DNA from: Massariosphaeria phaeospora
Lineage: Eukaryota; Ascomycota; Dothideomycetes; Pleosporales
Assembly: GCA_011032825.1 (NCBI GenBank)
Contig: JAADJZ010000017.1
Location: 558,001 to 622,000 of the forward strand
Direction: 5' to 3'
Length of the DNA: 64,000 nucleotides
Numbering within the stretch: the stretch's first letter is position 1; every line of letters begins with the position of its first letter. The position numbers were made by a program, and so were the translations under genes. Positions 20,342-29,738 of this stretch are shown piece by piece. The notes beneath the pieces were generated by a model. That model worked only from the letters and a program-made list of their open reading frames with translations. It searched no databases and was not told the DNA's origin.

Positions 20342-21787
20342 ATGCCCCTCGGGTTCGAGCGTGTCAACGAACGCTCTCAGCGTCCCAATACCCTCATAAA
20401 CTTTATTCGAACCCTTCCCGGATCCACTTCCCCCGTTGCCGAAGCCATCCTCAACCGTGTAGCCGCAATATGCTACCCGTTCATGAAATCGAACATGATC
20501 CTGGTGCAAGCGCTGGAGGAGTTCCCATACAATACAGAGTTTGTTGGACGCAATTTTAACGGAGGAGAAGTTATCCAGCTCGTCTTGAAAGATCGCAACG
20601 GACGATGGCTACCACAGCGAATGGTGGAGATGGTCATGGTGCATGAGCTGGCGCATTGCAAGCAGATGAATCATTCCGCCGCGTTTTGGAAGGTACGGGA
20701 TCAATACGCTGTGGACCTTAGGGGGCTTTGGGTGAAGGGATACACTGGAGAAGGGTTATGGGGTCGTGGCAGAAATCTCGAGAACGGACAGGTGCTGGAG
20801 GGGAACGTACCTGTAGGGGATGTGCCAGAACATCTCTGCGGTGGAACATACGGTAGTAGGAGAAAGAGACGGCACGGCAAAAAGGCAAAAGAGACTATAA
20901 GCTACGCGGAGAAGAAGCAGAGACGCATTCTCAAGAAGTTCGGCACGGGCGGACAAGCTCTGGGAGCAGACGACATTACAAAGGTGAAGCTAGAAGGTGG
21001 TGTGACGAAGAAGAGCAAGCCCAGGGTTGCTGGCAGTGCTAGAGGCAGAGACCTGAGAGCGGCTGCCGCGTTGGCCAGATTCGAACCGCCCAAGACACGG
21101 GATGATTCAGTGGAAACGGAAGACAACGAGACAGAGAGCGAGACCGAAGACGAATGTTCGAATGACGGCGAGGAAGCAGCTGTGGATATTGATGGGAAGA
21201 AGCTTCTTGATAAGAAGGGTCATGCTCTAGTAAAGATATGCGAAGACGAGGACGACAAGGACGGCAATGCGCAGAGGGAGATGGATGAGATTAATGGTGT
21301 TACCCTCAAATCATGGCCCCATAAATCCGCTAGCAGGGAATCACAGCGTTTCGATTCTTCGGCGTTGGCGCAGTCTGAAAAAGTACGCACCAAAGTTTCA
21401 ACCTCTGCGCCCGCCGAACCTGCGCGTAAATTGCCCTTCCCAACGATTTCAGAGACCGTTTCATCGGCTCCTGATCCTGCTCGATATCCACGCAGTTCAC
21501 CGCGAGAAGCGAATTCCTCAAAAAACGTTGTTCAAATCGACGAGACCTACAACCGACGACCTGACGCCCGGTCTACGGCGCCCAAACCTCAGCTTACGTG
21601 CAACGTCTGCTCACTTATCAACGAGGCGACCTCAATCACCTGCGCTGCATGCTCCAACGTACTGATGCCGGAGCCGATGTCGAATTACTGGAAGTGTACG
21701 GGCTCGACTTGTAAGGATAGCCAATACATCAATTCTGGCGACGCTGGGCTGTGTGGAGTATGTGGAAGCTCTAAGCAGGCGTCATAA
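20342..21787 (+). CDS. WSS1: WSS1-type DNA-protein crosslink metalloprotease (WLM domain)
   Basis: A single exon of 481 residues. The start MPLGFERVNERSQRPN is the usual opening of fungal Wss1 WLM domains. The catalytic zinc motif HELAH is at residues 101-105, with His111 as third ligand in a NHSAAFW context. About residues 150-215 are basic (KRRHGKKAK and similar), followed by acidic and Ser-rich disordered sequence. The C-terminus carries two zinc modules: a CxxC..CxxC ribbon (CNVC, CAAC) and a RanBP2-type finger (WKC, then C, an Asn, then CGVC), near 415-478. Wss1 cuts proteins covalently trapped on DNA and works with SUMO and Cdc48 in yeast. The RanBP2-like finger may bind ubiquitin or nucleic acid, by family analogy. 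Confidence 0.92.
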   Translation: MPLGFERVNERSQRPNTLINFIRTLPGSTSPVAEAILNRVAAICYPFMKSNMILVQALEEFPYNTEFVGRNFNGGEVIQLVLKDRNGRWLPQRMVEMVMVHELAHCKQMNHSAAFWKVRDQYAVDLRGLWVKGYTGEGLWGRGRNLENGQVLEGNVPVGDVPEHLCGGTYGSRRKRRHGKKAKETISYAEKKQRRILKKFGTGGQALGADDITKVKLEGGVTKKSKPRVAGSARGRDLRAAAALARFEPPKTRDDSVETEDNETESETEDECSNDGEEAAVDIDGKKLLDKKGHALVKICEDEDDKDGNAQREMDEINGVTLKSWPHKSASRESQRFDSSALAQSEKVRTKVSTSAPAEPARKLPFPTISETVSSAPDPARYPRSSPREANSSKNVVQIDETYNRRPDARSTAPKPQLTCNVCSLINEATSITCAACSNVLMPEPMSNYWKCTGSTCKDSQYINSGDAGLCGVCGSSKQAS

Positions 21788-22249
21788 ACTTGATGGGGCG
21801 ACGAATTACGTGTAAATGGCATTCTGCATTTCTTTCAAAGTGGTAGCATTGCTTTCAGGTTGGTGTTACTGGGGCGCCGGATTGGTGGTTAGGTTTGAAA
21901 GGCAACTATGATACCCTTTCCGTTGTTTATATTCCCGATCTCATAATCTAGAGCTACATGAATCGATCGACCATGCGTCAACTCATCCTAAACATTCCCG
22001 GTCCTCTCAAGCCGCCAAAACTTCGCGGTTCAATTGGGGTAACAACTGCGCTACCCCCTAATGAGTTAGCGCCATTTCTCCGCGCGCCAAGCCATAATCT
22101 AGCGGACAAGCTCCGAGCTCCATTGTCGTCACTCCACTTCTCCACATCACGTCCACTTTCACGTCACGTCCGCACACTCTACACACCGCGCACTACGACT
22201 TCCAATTGATCCCTACTGCGATCTGTGTCTGCACCAGCCATTACCGACA
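21788..22249. other. Intergenic region between WSS1 and the mitochondrial protein gene
   Basis: 3' flank of WSS1 and promoter of the next gene. It contains the CACGTC cluster listed separately. Nothing coding is supported. Confidence 0.45.
22147..22170 (+). promoter_or_regulatory. Cluster of three TCACGTC motifs
   Basis: TCACGTC occurs at 22147, 22159 and 22164 (the last two overlap), 80-100 bp before the ATG of the mitochondrial protein gene. CACGTC/TGACGTGA-type strings are known contact sites for fungal bZIP or bHLH regulators. The link to this gene is inference. Confidence 0.35.
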
Positions 22250-22811
22250 ATGGCGTCTCGACTCTTCGTCCCGGCTGTGCGAACAGCTTCCCGCAGCTTC
22301 ATCTCCCGACCGACCACTACAGCGCCTCGCGCATTCCAGACAAGTGCTGTGTTAAGACAGGAAGCTCCTCTGGTTACTCCCGTGCGAAAACCCGTGGGTG
22401 CTTTTCGAGGAGGGTGAGTCCATCCTCCCGCAGAGGTGGAGCTAGCATCGCAACAGCTTTGTAGTCACGCGCGGTGGCTAAGCTTCATCCCGCGCATGCA
22501 AATACAAGCGATATCCAACAACGTATAGCTAACCACTTGCACCAATAGACTTTTCGGCTTCCTTCTCGGTGCGACCACGGCGGGCGCGGGCATGTACTAC
22601 TATGTCATCGACGAGTACAGAGTGTCGAATGAGCTTCTTACCGAGGATATTTACGTACGTCGACCGATATTTCCACCTCCTCATAGGATACAAGCAGACT
22701 TGGAAAGTCTCAATCAGGCTAACGGCAATCTAGGCCCTGCAAGCCGCGGTGCAACGGATAGAAGGCTTCCTGAGGGCGTTAGAGGAGAAGGTCGATTCGA
22801 GGAAGAGATGA
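22250..22811 (+). CDS. Small mitochondrial single-pass membrane protein, conserved fungal type
   Basis: Three exons, 22250-22413, 22549-22654 and 22734-22811, give 115 residues; all introns have GT..AG ends and phases agree. The N-terminus is a classic matrix-targeting sequence, rich in Arg, Ser, Ala and Thr with no acids (ASRLFVPAVRTASRSFISR). After a junction-spanning GAFRGGLFGFLLGATTAGAG comes a Gly-rich transmembrane helix (GFLLGATTAGAGMYYYV), then an amphipathic helical tail (LLTEDIYALQAAVQRIEGFL). The layout suggests an inner-membrane protein with its C-terminus as a short coiled coil. I recognise the architecture but not a named family. Confidence 0.75.
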
Positions 22812-23049
22812 GCTTCATAACGTGGGATCTTATGGTGAATCGGTTTGCGAATAGCAGCTGAAGTCGTATATGGTTCAAAAATTGGGGTCGTCGACTTCTG
22901 TAACAGGGGTATTGTATTATATTGCGGGTCTCCAGCTCATCTATTTAGCTGTTCATTCGAAAGATCTTTCCAGGCTATTCTCCAAACAAGGGCAAGACCA
23001 CTTGTCACACATTTTGATCCCACACTCATATTCAGCGTTTCATCTATGC

Positions 23050-23463
23050 TCACGAGCTACAGCGGGAAAACCGACGTCTACGACTTTCCAATAAGCGAGG
23101 CATCCAAGTAAGCCCATTGTGCTGTCCAGTTCCAGTCAAGCGGACTGTCGCCTGCACTACATTTCCATGATCCACCAGAATCAGACACTTTCGAGCTTTA
23201 ATTGGCTCCATACTTTTGAGGCTGACAATTTTGCCGCACAATGCAAGCCCACGAGAAGGGCTGGGACGCCCTTGGAGTGCATCGTTCAATCGGTCCAAAT
23301 TCTGCTTTGTGCATAATTCGAGGAGTGCACCTATGCATTGTAAGTACACAGCATGGCGTTCTTCGATGTGTTTGAATAATGTTCTAGTCTTTGGAGAGTC
23401 TGTGTATCTTCCAGCTAGTTCATAAGATTCGTCTAACATCTGTCTAAGGCGTTTTATTATCAT
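23050..23463 (-). CDS. Possible small helical protein, unknown
   Basis: A 137-codon frame beginning MIIKRLRQMLDESYELAGRY. The first 85 residues look like real protein: amphipathic, with balanced charge and no low complexity. The last 50 look less so, and a missed intron near residue 85 is possible. It would be divergent from the 277-residue Myb-like gene, with the 40-bp repeats between the two starts. No family is recognised. It may be a fragment. Confidence 0.3.
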   Translation of the reverse strand: MIIKRLRQMLDESYELAGRYTDSPKTRTLFKHIEERHAVYLQCIGALLELCTKQNLDRLNDALQGRPSPSRGLALCGKIVSLKSMEPIKARKCLILVDHGNVVQATVRLTGTGQHNGLTWMPRLLESRRRRFSRCSS

Positions 23464-23480
23464 CCCGGATACTCACCTTA

Positions 23481-23600
23481 CTACACGCTTTTTAAGAAGC
23501 AGGCCTTCTTACAAAAAAGCTACACCGCTTTCTAAGAAGCCAGCCTTCTTACAAAAAAGCTACACCGCTTTCCGAGAAGCAGGCCTTCTTACAACAGAAG
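23481..23600. repeat. Three tandem 40-bp repeats, each with an internal dyad
   Basis: Units are 23481-23519, 23520-23559 and 23560-23600, each starting CTACACCGCTTT (first copy one base shorter) and ending in an A-rich run. Each contains AAGAAG or GAGAAG, a C/A/G spacer, then CTTCTT, an inverted repeat able to form a short hairpin or bind a dimeric factor twice per unit. The array ends 31 bp before the ATG at 23632. Confidence 0.9.
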
Positions 23601-23631
23601 CATCCAGCGGCTAACGAGCGAAGCTCTACAC

Positions 23632-24465
23632 ATGGATTTCGACATGGATTTCGACGAGACTGCCGACATCGACTACCCAAGTGATATTCCGTCGGCATCT
23701 GAAGACGAGGATATCGACATGGATACCGACTACCCAAGTGATAGTCCGGCAGCATCTGAAGACGAGGATATCGACATGGGTACCAACTACCCAAGTGATA
23801 ATCCGTCAGCATCTGAAGCCGGAAGCTCGAGTCAATATTATGAGTATGGTGCGCCGTACCTCGGTGATGACCCAAGCGAGGATCCTGATGTTTGGAGGGC
23901 TGACCCCGAGTGGGACGATGTGGATGAAGAATTGTTCCGGAAGCTGTGCGAGGCAAAGGGCCCCGGTGCTCCTAGTTCTTGTGAAAACAGTACTGCAATC
24001 GGCAAGGACAAGACCAAAGACCAGCTAAAGAGCGTTTCACGTTCTAGGCCCAAGGTTAAATGGAGCATAGAAGAAGACATGATATTGGCACAAGGTCTAA
24101 TAGACAATCTGAGGTATAAGTCCATGGCGCTCAATCTCCCCGGCCGCACGCGCGAGGCATGTGAATCGCACACGCAGCTGCTAAGACTATCTCGACTCCG
24201 TTCAGCGCCACCAAACGTTCAAAAACATATTCTGGCCCGGTTGCGCGATCCCCCCAAACGGAAACCTAAGCCATGGTCTACATGGGAAGACGTTATATTG
24301 ATCCAAATGTATCTAGCCGGCCATACCTACACGGAAATTTGGCGCGCGTTAGGTCGCACGAAGGCAGCTATAGGTAGCCGGCTGATGGTATTGAGAAAGC
24401 TCAATACTTCTATACTAGAGCTTTTGCATTCTGAACGCTCCTATTCACAGCCACAACTGGTATAA
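23632..24465 (+). CDS. Myb/SANT-like protein with acidic N-terminal repeats
   Basis: A single exon of 277 residues. The N-terminal 65 residues consist of acidic repeats: DYPSD, then SASEDEDIDM, a 19-residue unit present 2.6 times. About 70-140 is acidic and disordered. Two Myb/SANT-like domains follow, at 144-187 (KWSIEEDMILAQ, PGRTREACESHTQLL) and 215-257 (PWSTWEDVILIQ, LGRTKAAIGSRLMVL). The GRT before the third helix matches the four-repeat gene at 11230 and suggests a common family. An acidic head plus Myb-like domains would fit a transcription activator, an inference only. The start is the first ATG after the 40-bp repeat array. Confidence 0.75.
   Translation: MDFDMDFDETADIDYPSDIPSASEDEDIDMDTDYPSDSPAASEDEDIDMGTNYPSDNPSASEAGSSSQYYEYGAPYLGDDPSEDPDVWRADPEWDDVDEELFRKLCEAKGPGAPSSCENSTAIGKDKTKDQLKSVSRSRPKVKWSIEEDMILAQGLIDNLRYKSMALNLPGRTREACESHTQLLRLSRLRSAPPNVQKHILARLRDPPKRKPKPWSTWEDVILIQMYLAGHTYTEIWRALGRTKAAIGSRLMVLRKLNTSILELLHSERSYSQPQLV
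23671..23820 (+). repeat. 57-bp coding tandem repeat, 2.6 copies
   Basis: Units start at 23671, 23728 and 23785 and encode 19 residues each (YPSD..SASEDEDIDM). Copies differ by only a few bases, so the expansion is recent. Confidence 0.9.
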
Positions 24466-25554
24466 CTAACTATTGACCGGCTCAGTAGTAAGCCACAGCA
24501 AGACAATATGCAGTAGTTCCTAGAACATTTTCTCTTTGACCTAACTGTGCCTAAATATCCTTTCCGTCACAGCATAGCTAAACCTCACCTTACCGTCTAC
24601 CACAAGTCTTTCCCAATTATTCCAGCCTAAATATCATCATTTGCCTCTCTCTTCCGCAGTCAACCTTGGGAGTCAGTGCCCTAAGTAGCACAGGGTTTAA
24701 TACTAGTACGTCAAAACACCAATATGTCATAATATCAAATATCTTTTCCATCTTATTGCTTCGATTACTTTGGTACTGTAATAAGCTAGTGTAGCAGGCG
24801 GTAGTACAATGTTGTTCTCAGCGTCCTCAAATTTCAAACCCCGCGCAAGGAGTCCCCGCTGCGATGACCTTGCTAGGGATCCTCTTCCGACCGTTTGGAG
24901 CTGACACTAGTTCCCGCTGAGCAATGCTAGGGCGTACTCACGATAACTCTGAACGGTCGCAGTACACCATACCGTATCACCGAAAGCCAATCCAATGAGA
25001 TGTTGCAACGCAGCGGGGTTCGTGTAATGTTGCTTGACATCATTTTCTATTTTCAACAACATAGTCGGCCCGAAGCAACGCCCTGGTCTACGGAATCAAC
25101 ACATCAGCCAACTAGCTCTAGTCCTACTGCTACCGTGGTGGCAAGCCGTCGTAGCCCGATCGGACCTTCCTTGTGGCGATCATCGTCACTTAAACAACGA
25201 CTCCATCGAGCATATCCAGACAATTCAAGCGAATCAAGGTCACACTGCAGCCCGTGCTCATTTCCTTCAGCCTCATGGTTGCACCTAGTACACATGTCCT
25301 CCCGAGGTACAACGGATAGCGGAAGGGATGACTTCAGATCGTCGCCTCGCGGTTGCTAGTGCAGTCGATGCGGACCTGAGTTTGTACTCTGATACAATAG
25401 GGAGTTGCCGATGAACAACTATAAAAATTGTCCGTCCCTCCCCAGAATCGAATCATCACCAACTTGCAATCGTATCTCCTCCTTCTAAGCTAGATCAACT
25501 CTCAACTGCCTTGAATCTCTCTGTCATCTCAGTCATCAGACAATATCCACCAAA
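24466..25554. other. Non-coding interval of 1.1 kb before the PhiA-like gene
   Basis: 3' flank of the Myb-like gene, an AT-rich stretch around 24480-24800, then the PhiA promoter with its TATA box at 25420. The 119-codon frame at 25000-25359 is Ser/Arg-rich and unlike protein. Confidence 0.45.
25420..25427 (+). promoter_or_regulatory. TATA box TATAAAAA of the PhiA-like gene
   Basis: 135 bp before the ATG at 25555, followed by a C/A-rich leader as in strongly expressed secreted-protein genes. Confidence 0.55.
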
Positions 25555-26169
25555 ATGCAATTCAAGACCGCTATTCTCGCTTTCACCCTCGCCTTCACGG
25601 CCAATGGTCTTCCAGCTTCAACTGCTGCTGCTGCGGACTCCACGTTCGGCGTCATCGCCATCCGCTCTGGCTCTCTTGTTCAGAATGCCGGCTTCCAAGC
25701 AGCTCGCAGCAGCCTCTTTGTCAACCTCGCCTCGCAGAATGCTTCTTGCGAGGATGAGTCCAACTACGCAACATTCTACATCGAAGATGAAGAGCTTCAT
25801 CTATACACTGTGTCTGGTCTCACCCAGACCGTCTTCGTCGACCGCTCAGGAATGGGTAAGCCATTTCGAATCGAGTACGATGTCCCGTTCAGATACTGAT
25901 ATGATCCGATAGGTATGGGCAAAGTTGGTTATGTGAATTGCACCACTCAACTAGGCCGCAACTCGGAGACCAAGGGTTGGGCCGTCGGGTATGGCGGAAA
26001 TCTCGAATTCCAGGGCATCGGTTTCCAGGCCTGCCCCGGGTCTATCGATGGCGGATGGAGCCTTTGGCTTCAGGGCGTGGAGAAGCCGGGCTTCAATGAA
26101 GGGTGCTTGGGCGTGTCCACCAACGTTCTTACTACCGATGAACCAATTGGCTGCGACTACACTACATAA
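25555..26169 (+). CDS. phiA: PhiA/Hrip-like small secreted cell-wall protein
   Basis: Two exons, 25555-25855 and 25913-26169, give 185 residues, the usual PhiA length. A signal peptide (FKTAILAFTLAFTANG) precedes TFGVIAIRSGS, the signature start of the mature PhiA fold. Later landmarks are a Cys-containing CEDESNYATFYI segment, GYVNCTTQLG, the GFQACPG block, and a C-terminal DYTT after the last Cys. The join makes GMGMGKVGY in frame. PhiA is needed for phialide and conidium development in Aspergillus, and relatives are secreted wall proteins, some known as hypersensitive-response elicitors in plant pathogens. Here it probably sits in the wall or outside the cell. Which of these roles applies cannot be told from sequence. 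Confidence 0.87.
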
Positions 26170-26529
26170 AGCCGCTATTTGATCTTTCACCCAAAAGGAT
26201 TGACGACTTTGCAATCAGGTGGGATATGTTGTATGAATCAATGGATGACACTCTTTTCAATCACTTGCCTGCTCCACTTGGGTTCGCGCTTGTTTTCCTA
26301 GATTTCCATTGCTTTTACTCACATGCCAAGAGACCTGCCCAAGAGACGTTCACTCTCACTTACCTGAGGTGAAAGAGTCTTTGACTAGTAGGCTTTTACT
26401 GTATATAAATACCATGGAAGAGAGCCTGAGTCCACAACCACTCGTTCCTACCCGCTTGCGCCATCATATCCCCTCCGCCATCCTCACCAATCAAGCACGC
26501 TGTCAGTACGCAACAGTAGAACCGAAATC
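26170..26529. other. Intergenic region before the 305-residue Myb-like gene
   Basis: A TATATAAA box lies at about 26402, 128 bp before the ATG at 26530. A short upstream ATG at 26414 lies between the two and could affect translation. Otherwise nothing is seen. Confidence 0.45.
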
Positions 26530-27447
26530 ATGGCTATGGTACCCGACGGGATCTCTTCGGCAACCGCCTTCTCATCTTCACCATTATCACTGCAACCGAA
26601 AATCGACGATGAGAAAGACAAGGCAACAAGCGAAGGCAGAATTGTACGTCAATTGCGGTCTCGTACGGAGAAGCTTCGACTGGAGGAACGACAAATCGCA
26701 GAAGAAAAGAAAGAAGTCGGAGAAGGTGGAGGCGCTGGCGGTGGCGACGGCCCCAAGGCTGGCGAAACGTCTTCCCAGTCTTCCGACGGCGGTGATATCG
26801 CTGTTCATCCGCTGCTCGACCTCCGTGACCGCATCAAGGATTACACCGCAGAGTTCGCGGACTATCCAGAAGTTCTCGTGGCCCCGATAAAGAGACACTC
26901 CATGACACCAACAAGTTCACCCGCACCATCTATGGAGACGATCATCGACGAATCCCCGGAGGCGGTCGTCCACGGATCCCCAAAGGTGGTCACCGACGAA
27001 TCGGTATGCTGCGATGACGAAATGATAAGTTACGATGGCTCTGAGCGAGTTTGCTACAATTGCGGTGCGATCATTGGTGCCAGCAACATCGTCGCCGAAG
27101 TTCCAATCTCCACGCCGGAAACCGATACCATCACTACTCACGAACCCACCGAGCCCGACACCGTCGCCGCTCACCAACCTACCAAGCCGTTCGGCAACTG
27201 GTCGCTCGACGAAGACGCCCAGCTCGTCGCTGCCCGCAAACTGGAATGGTCCTTCACCAAGTGCAGCAAGCTGCTCGGGCGGGACACGATCGACTGCCGC
27301 CAGCACTTCCGGTTCCTGAGGGAGAAGATCCGGAAGAGGAAATACGTAGGAGATGACGACGGAGAGTGGGAGGAGCTTCGGGCGAACCGGTGGAGAGATA
27401 TCCGGAAGGCGATGTTCCGGGACTCGCAGATTGCCACCTATTTCTGA
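26530..27447 (+). CDS. Myb/SANT-like protein, single domain, with CC..CxxC motif
   Basis: A single exon of 305 residues. A charged helical segment (EGRIVRQLRSRTEKLRLEERQ, about 36-56) is followed by a Gly-rich stretch and a disordered Ser/Pro part. A possible small zinc site uses Cys160, Cys161, Cys175 and Cys178 (VCC, then VCYNCG). About 223-265 form one Myb/SANT-like domain: NWSLDEDAQLVAARKL, SKLLGRDTIDCRQHFRFL. The tail is basic, then Trp-rich. It shares the W-S/T-x-x-E-D start and the GRD/GRT turn with the other genes of the cluster. Codons in the second half are GC-rich compared with the AT-rich surroundings. Role unknown, probably nuclear. Confidence 0.7.
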   Translation: MAMVPDGISSATAFSSSPLSLQPKIDDEKDKATSEGRIVRQLRSRTEKLRLEERQIAEEKKEVGEGGGAGGGDGPKAGETSSQSSDGGDIAVHPLLDLRDRIKDYTAEFADYPEVLVAPIKRHSMTPTSSPAPSMETIIDESPEAVVHGSPKVVTDESVCCDDEMISYDGSERVCYNCGAIIGASNIVAEVPISTPETDTITTHEPTEPDTVAAHQPTKPFGNWSLDEDAQLVAARKLEWSFTKCSKLLGRDTIDCRQHFRFLREKIRKRKYVGDDDGEWEELRANRWRDIRKAMFRDSQIATYF

Positions 27448-28052
27448 GGCGGGGGGCGAAACTGGGCGCGGATTTTGGCTTTCGGGGGTAAGAGAAGGGT
27501 TCTATCGTGTGATATTATTATGCATTATTTGCTTCTTGGTGAAGCGCGGCGTATAGACTAGACTACACTATACGGATGGACGGCGTTTGTGCGGCTTTGC
27601 GGGACCCGCGGTATCAGTACATACGGTTTTGCTAGATTGAATACTACCGACCTACGAGATGAATCGTTCCTAAGAAGAACAAGTGTACTGGTAGATATTC
27701 ACTCGCTGCGTATAGATGGCCCGACTATGATACCTGTTAGAGTGATGTCAGCCTAAGTGTGAGAACTTGCGATAATATCCTGATAGCATAATATGCTACA
27801 TTCACTCCGTCCTCAGCCCAGTGAAAGGCATTCTCACCGCAACTACAGCCAAGCTCGGGCTTCTTGGCAACAACATTTTGTCACCACTGCTTTGGACTTT
27901 CCTTTTCACCGCACCCAAGCTGCAACGACGACTCGACGACTGCGCAAGCTGTAAGTTGGGATCAGCCCCAAATCAATCCTAGACTACCACCGCATGCTTA
28001 CGAGATCTAGGCCTCGACATGGTCCCAGTTAGCCACCATCGACGCTCTCCCC
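27448..28052. other. Intergenic region
   Basis: Between two plus-strand Myb-like genes. No TATA box like those of its neighbours is seen before 28053, and there is no coding signal. An earlier ATG at 28019 starts only a very short frame. Confidence 0.4.
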
Positions 28053-29738
28053 ATGAGCTTTGAATCGAAACCCGCCGCCGCCGCCGAGAGCGCCGAGATC
28101 ATGCGCGACCGACCTACAGATCCCGATATGTTGAAGCGGAAGAGAGCTTCCAGTCCAGAGCCAGCCGCCCGTGAAGAACCCCTTCGATATGCAAACAATC
28201 CATTTACGTCACAAGATTCTGTGGACAATCAGAAGTCGAAATTTCTCCAGACGGCGACCCTTGACCAACCACCGCATCTCGAACACGATACTCCAGTTGC
28301 TAGGCCAGCATCTGACTTGCACGACACCATGATGGTAGCTGCTGCAGATAGAAACCTTCAGGATCGCGGAGTGATCCTCCACAAGTTTGACTTGGACAGC
28401 ATGAACAAGTCTTTACGCGGTGAACCAGTCAGCAGACCCGAGTCGTCCATAGAGGAAGCCCCAGCCAACGCTCTATCTACCCAACTATCAAGCGCCCCAC
28501 CCAGTCCAACGGCGGATCATAGTGACAAGATGCCACTCCTGGACTCGGAGACGCGGATATACAATGATGTGAATCACCCTAGCACTAGAACTAGCGAGTA
28601 TGGCATCGTTGGCATGGACGAGGCCAACTCCGACAAGGTTCATCCTATGGAGGACTACCCCCAAAAAGGCCATCTTGAGGAAGGTTCCAAGGACCAGAAA
28701 ATTACGCTAGGTAAGCGCCCCGCAACCGAATTCGTATACGAAAACCCGGCGACAGTGAAGAGGAAAAGGAGCGTAGAAACCGTTCCCAAGTTGGCGCTTC
28801 ACTCAACGATCAAGGACGTCAACCTTCCGGAATCTGAATTGACTAGGCCAGAGCGCAAGCACGGCTACGGAAACCTGAAATTCGACGAATCCATGGTGCT
28901 ATACTGGAAGGGTGTAGAAGAGCAATCATACACCAAGATGATAGAGTCGTATGAAGAAGAGTTTCATGTGACCTTGACTCGTGATGGTCTCCGTCAGAAA
29001 CACGTCAGAGCTCTCAAAAAGCTCTCCGAGCTCTATGGATGGAAAAAAAACACTAGACCTGCTCTTGAAGCTATCGACAGCGCCTCGGGTGAGATTCGAG
29101 TCAACAATTTCACCTCAATGCCAAAAGCGGCGGCCGATGCCTGGGATCTCTCGCGCAAAGGTCCGGATTATGAGCCCATCCAAAATCTTGTAGCGATTCA
29201 TACTGGCGATAATATATCAAATGGGCAGAACCTTGTTGAATCTAGAGCCGAGAATCAAACGCTGGCTAACCCGTCCGGACATGGTGTTGCGGGTTTTGAG
29301 GCGCCACACAAGAAGACTGAGGCACCAAAGTCCAGACCTGGCTTCCAGATCAAAACCGAGATTGACCACAACCAAATCTCTACGCCAGCCGCACTCAGAA
29401 ACGAAGAGTCGTCTACCTATATTAAGCCAGGACCGAAGACAGTTGAAACCGACTTTAGAAGGATCCTCGTCTACACGTTGCACGAGTTTAAGCACATGGA
29501 CTGGATGGAAATCCGCAACCTGCTTGAAGCTAAGGAAATCTGCTCTGTAGCAGTCAAAACAGTAAAGGGCTATTATACCACGGGCAGGAAGATATGGGAG
29601 GGTCTCGACATGTCTGCCATCAATGACACCCGAGTCCAGGGCACGGCTGCCAAGCAGGAAGGTCATGGCCAAGCTGATGACGAAGGCTTAGGCATGGGTG
29701 AGATTCAACAAGATCAACCCGAGGATGTGAAAGACTAG
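28053..29738 (+). CDS. Myb/SANT-like protein, two degenerate domains
   Basis: 561 residues in one exon. The first 265 residues are polar and disordered with short basic patches (MLKRKRASS, VKRKRS) that could be nuclear localisation signals. A trihelix/Myb-like domain lies at about 269-330 (NLKFDESMVLYWKGVEEQSY to LRQKHVRALKKL), and a second helical domain at about 465-520 (VETDFRRILVYTLHEFKHMDWMEIRNLL). Both lack the strict Trp spacing of true Myb repeats, so the assignment is less sure than for the others. After the TAG at 29736 the same frame continues for 29 protein-like codons to 29828, as if the stop were recent. Confidence 0.65.
   Translation: MSFESKPAAAAESAEIMRDRPTDPDMLKRKRASSPEPAAREEPLRYANNPFTSQDSVDNQKSKFLQTATLDQPPHLEHDTPVARPASDLHDTMMVAAADRNLQDRGVILHKFDLDSMNKSLRGEPVSRPESSIEEAPANALSTQLSSAPPSPTADHSDKMPLLDSETRIYNDVNHPSTRTSEYGIVGMDEANSDKVHPMEDYPQKGHLEEGSKDQKITLGKRPATEFVYENPATVKRKRSVETVPKLALHSTIKDVNLPESELTRPERKHGYGNLKFDESMVLYWKGVEEQSYTKMIESYEEEFHVTLTRDGLRQKHVRALKKLSELYGWKKNTRPALEAIDSASGEIRVNNFTSMPKAAADAWDLSRKGPDYEPIQNLVAIHTGDNISNGQNLVESRAENQTLANPSGHGVAGFEAPHKKTEAPKSRPGFQIKTEIDHNQISTPAALRNEESSTYIKPGPKTVETDFRRILVYTLHEFKHMDWMEIRNLLEAKEICSVAVKTVKGYYTTGRKIWEGLDMSAINDTRVQGTAAKQEGHGQADDEGLGMGEIQQDQPEDVKD

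Larger units (their letters stand above)
22812..23631. other. Intergenic interval with low-confidence minus-strand frame and promoter repeats
   Basis: Contains the 3' flank of the mitochondrial gene, a possible minus-strand gene (23050-23463), and a 40-bp triple repeat (23481-23600). Both are listed separately. Confidence 0.4.
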
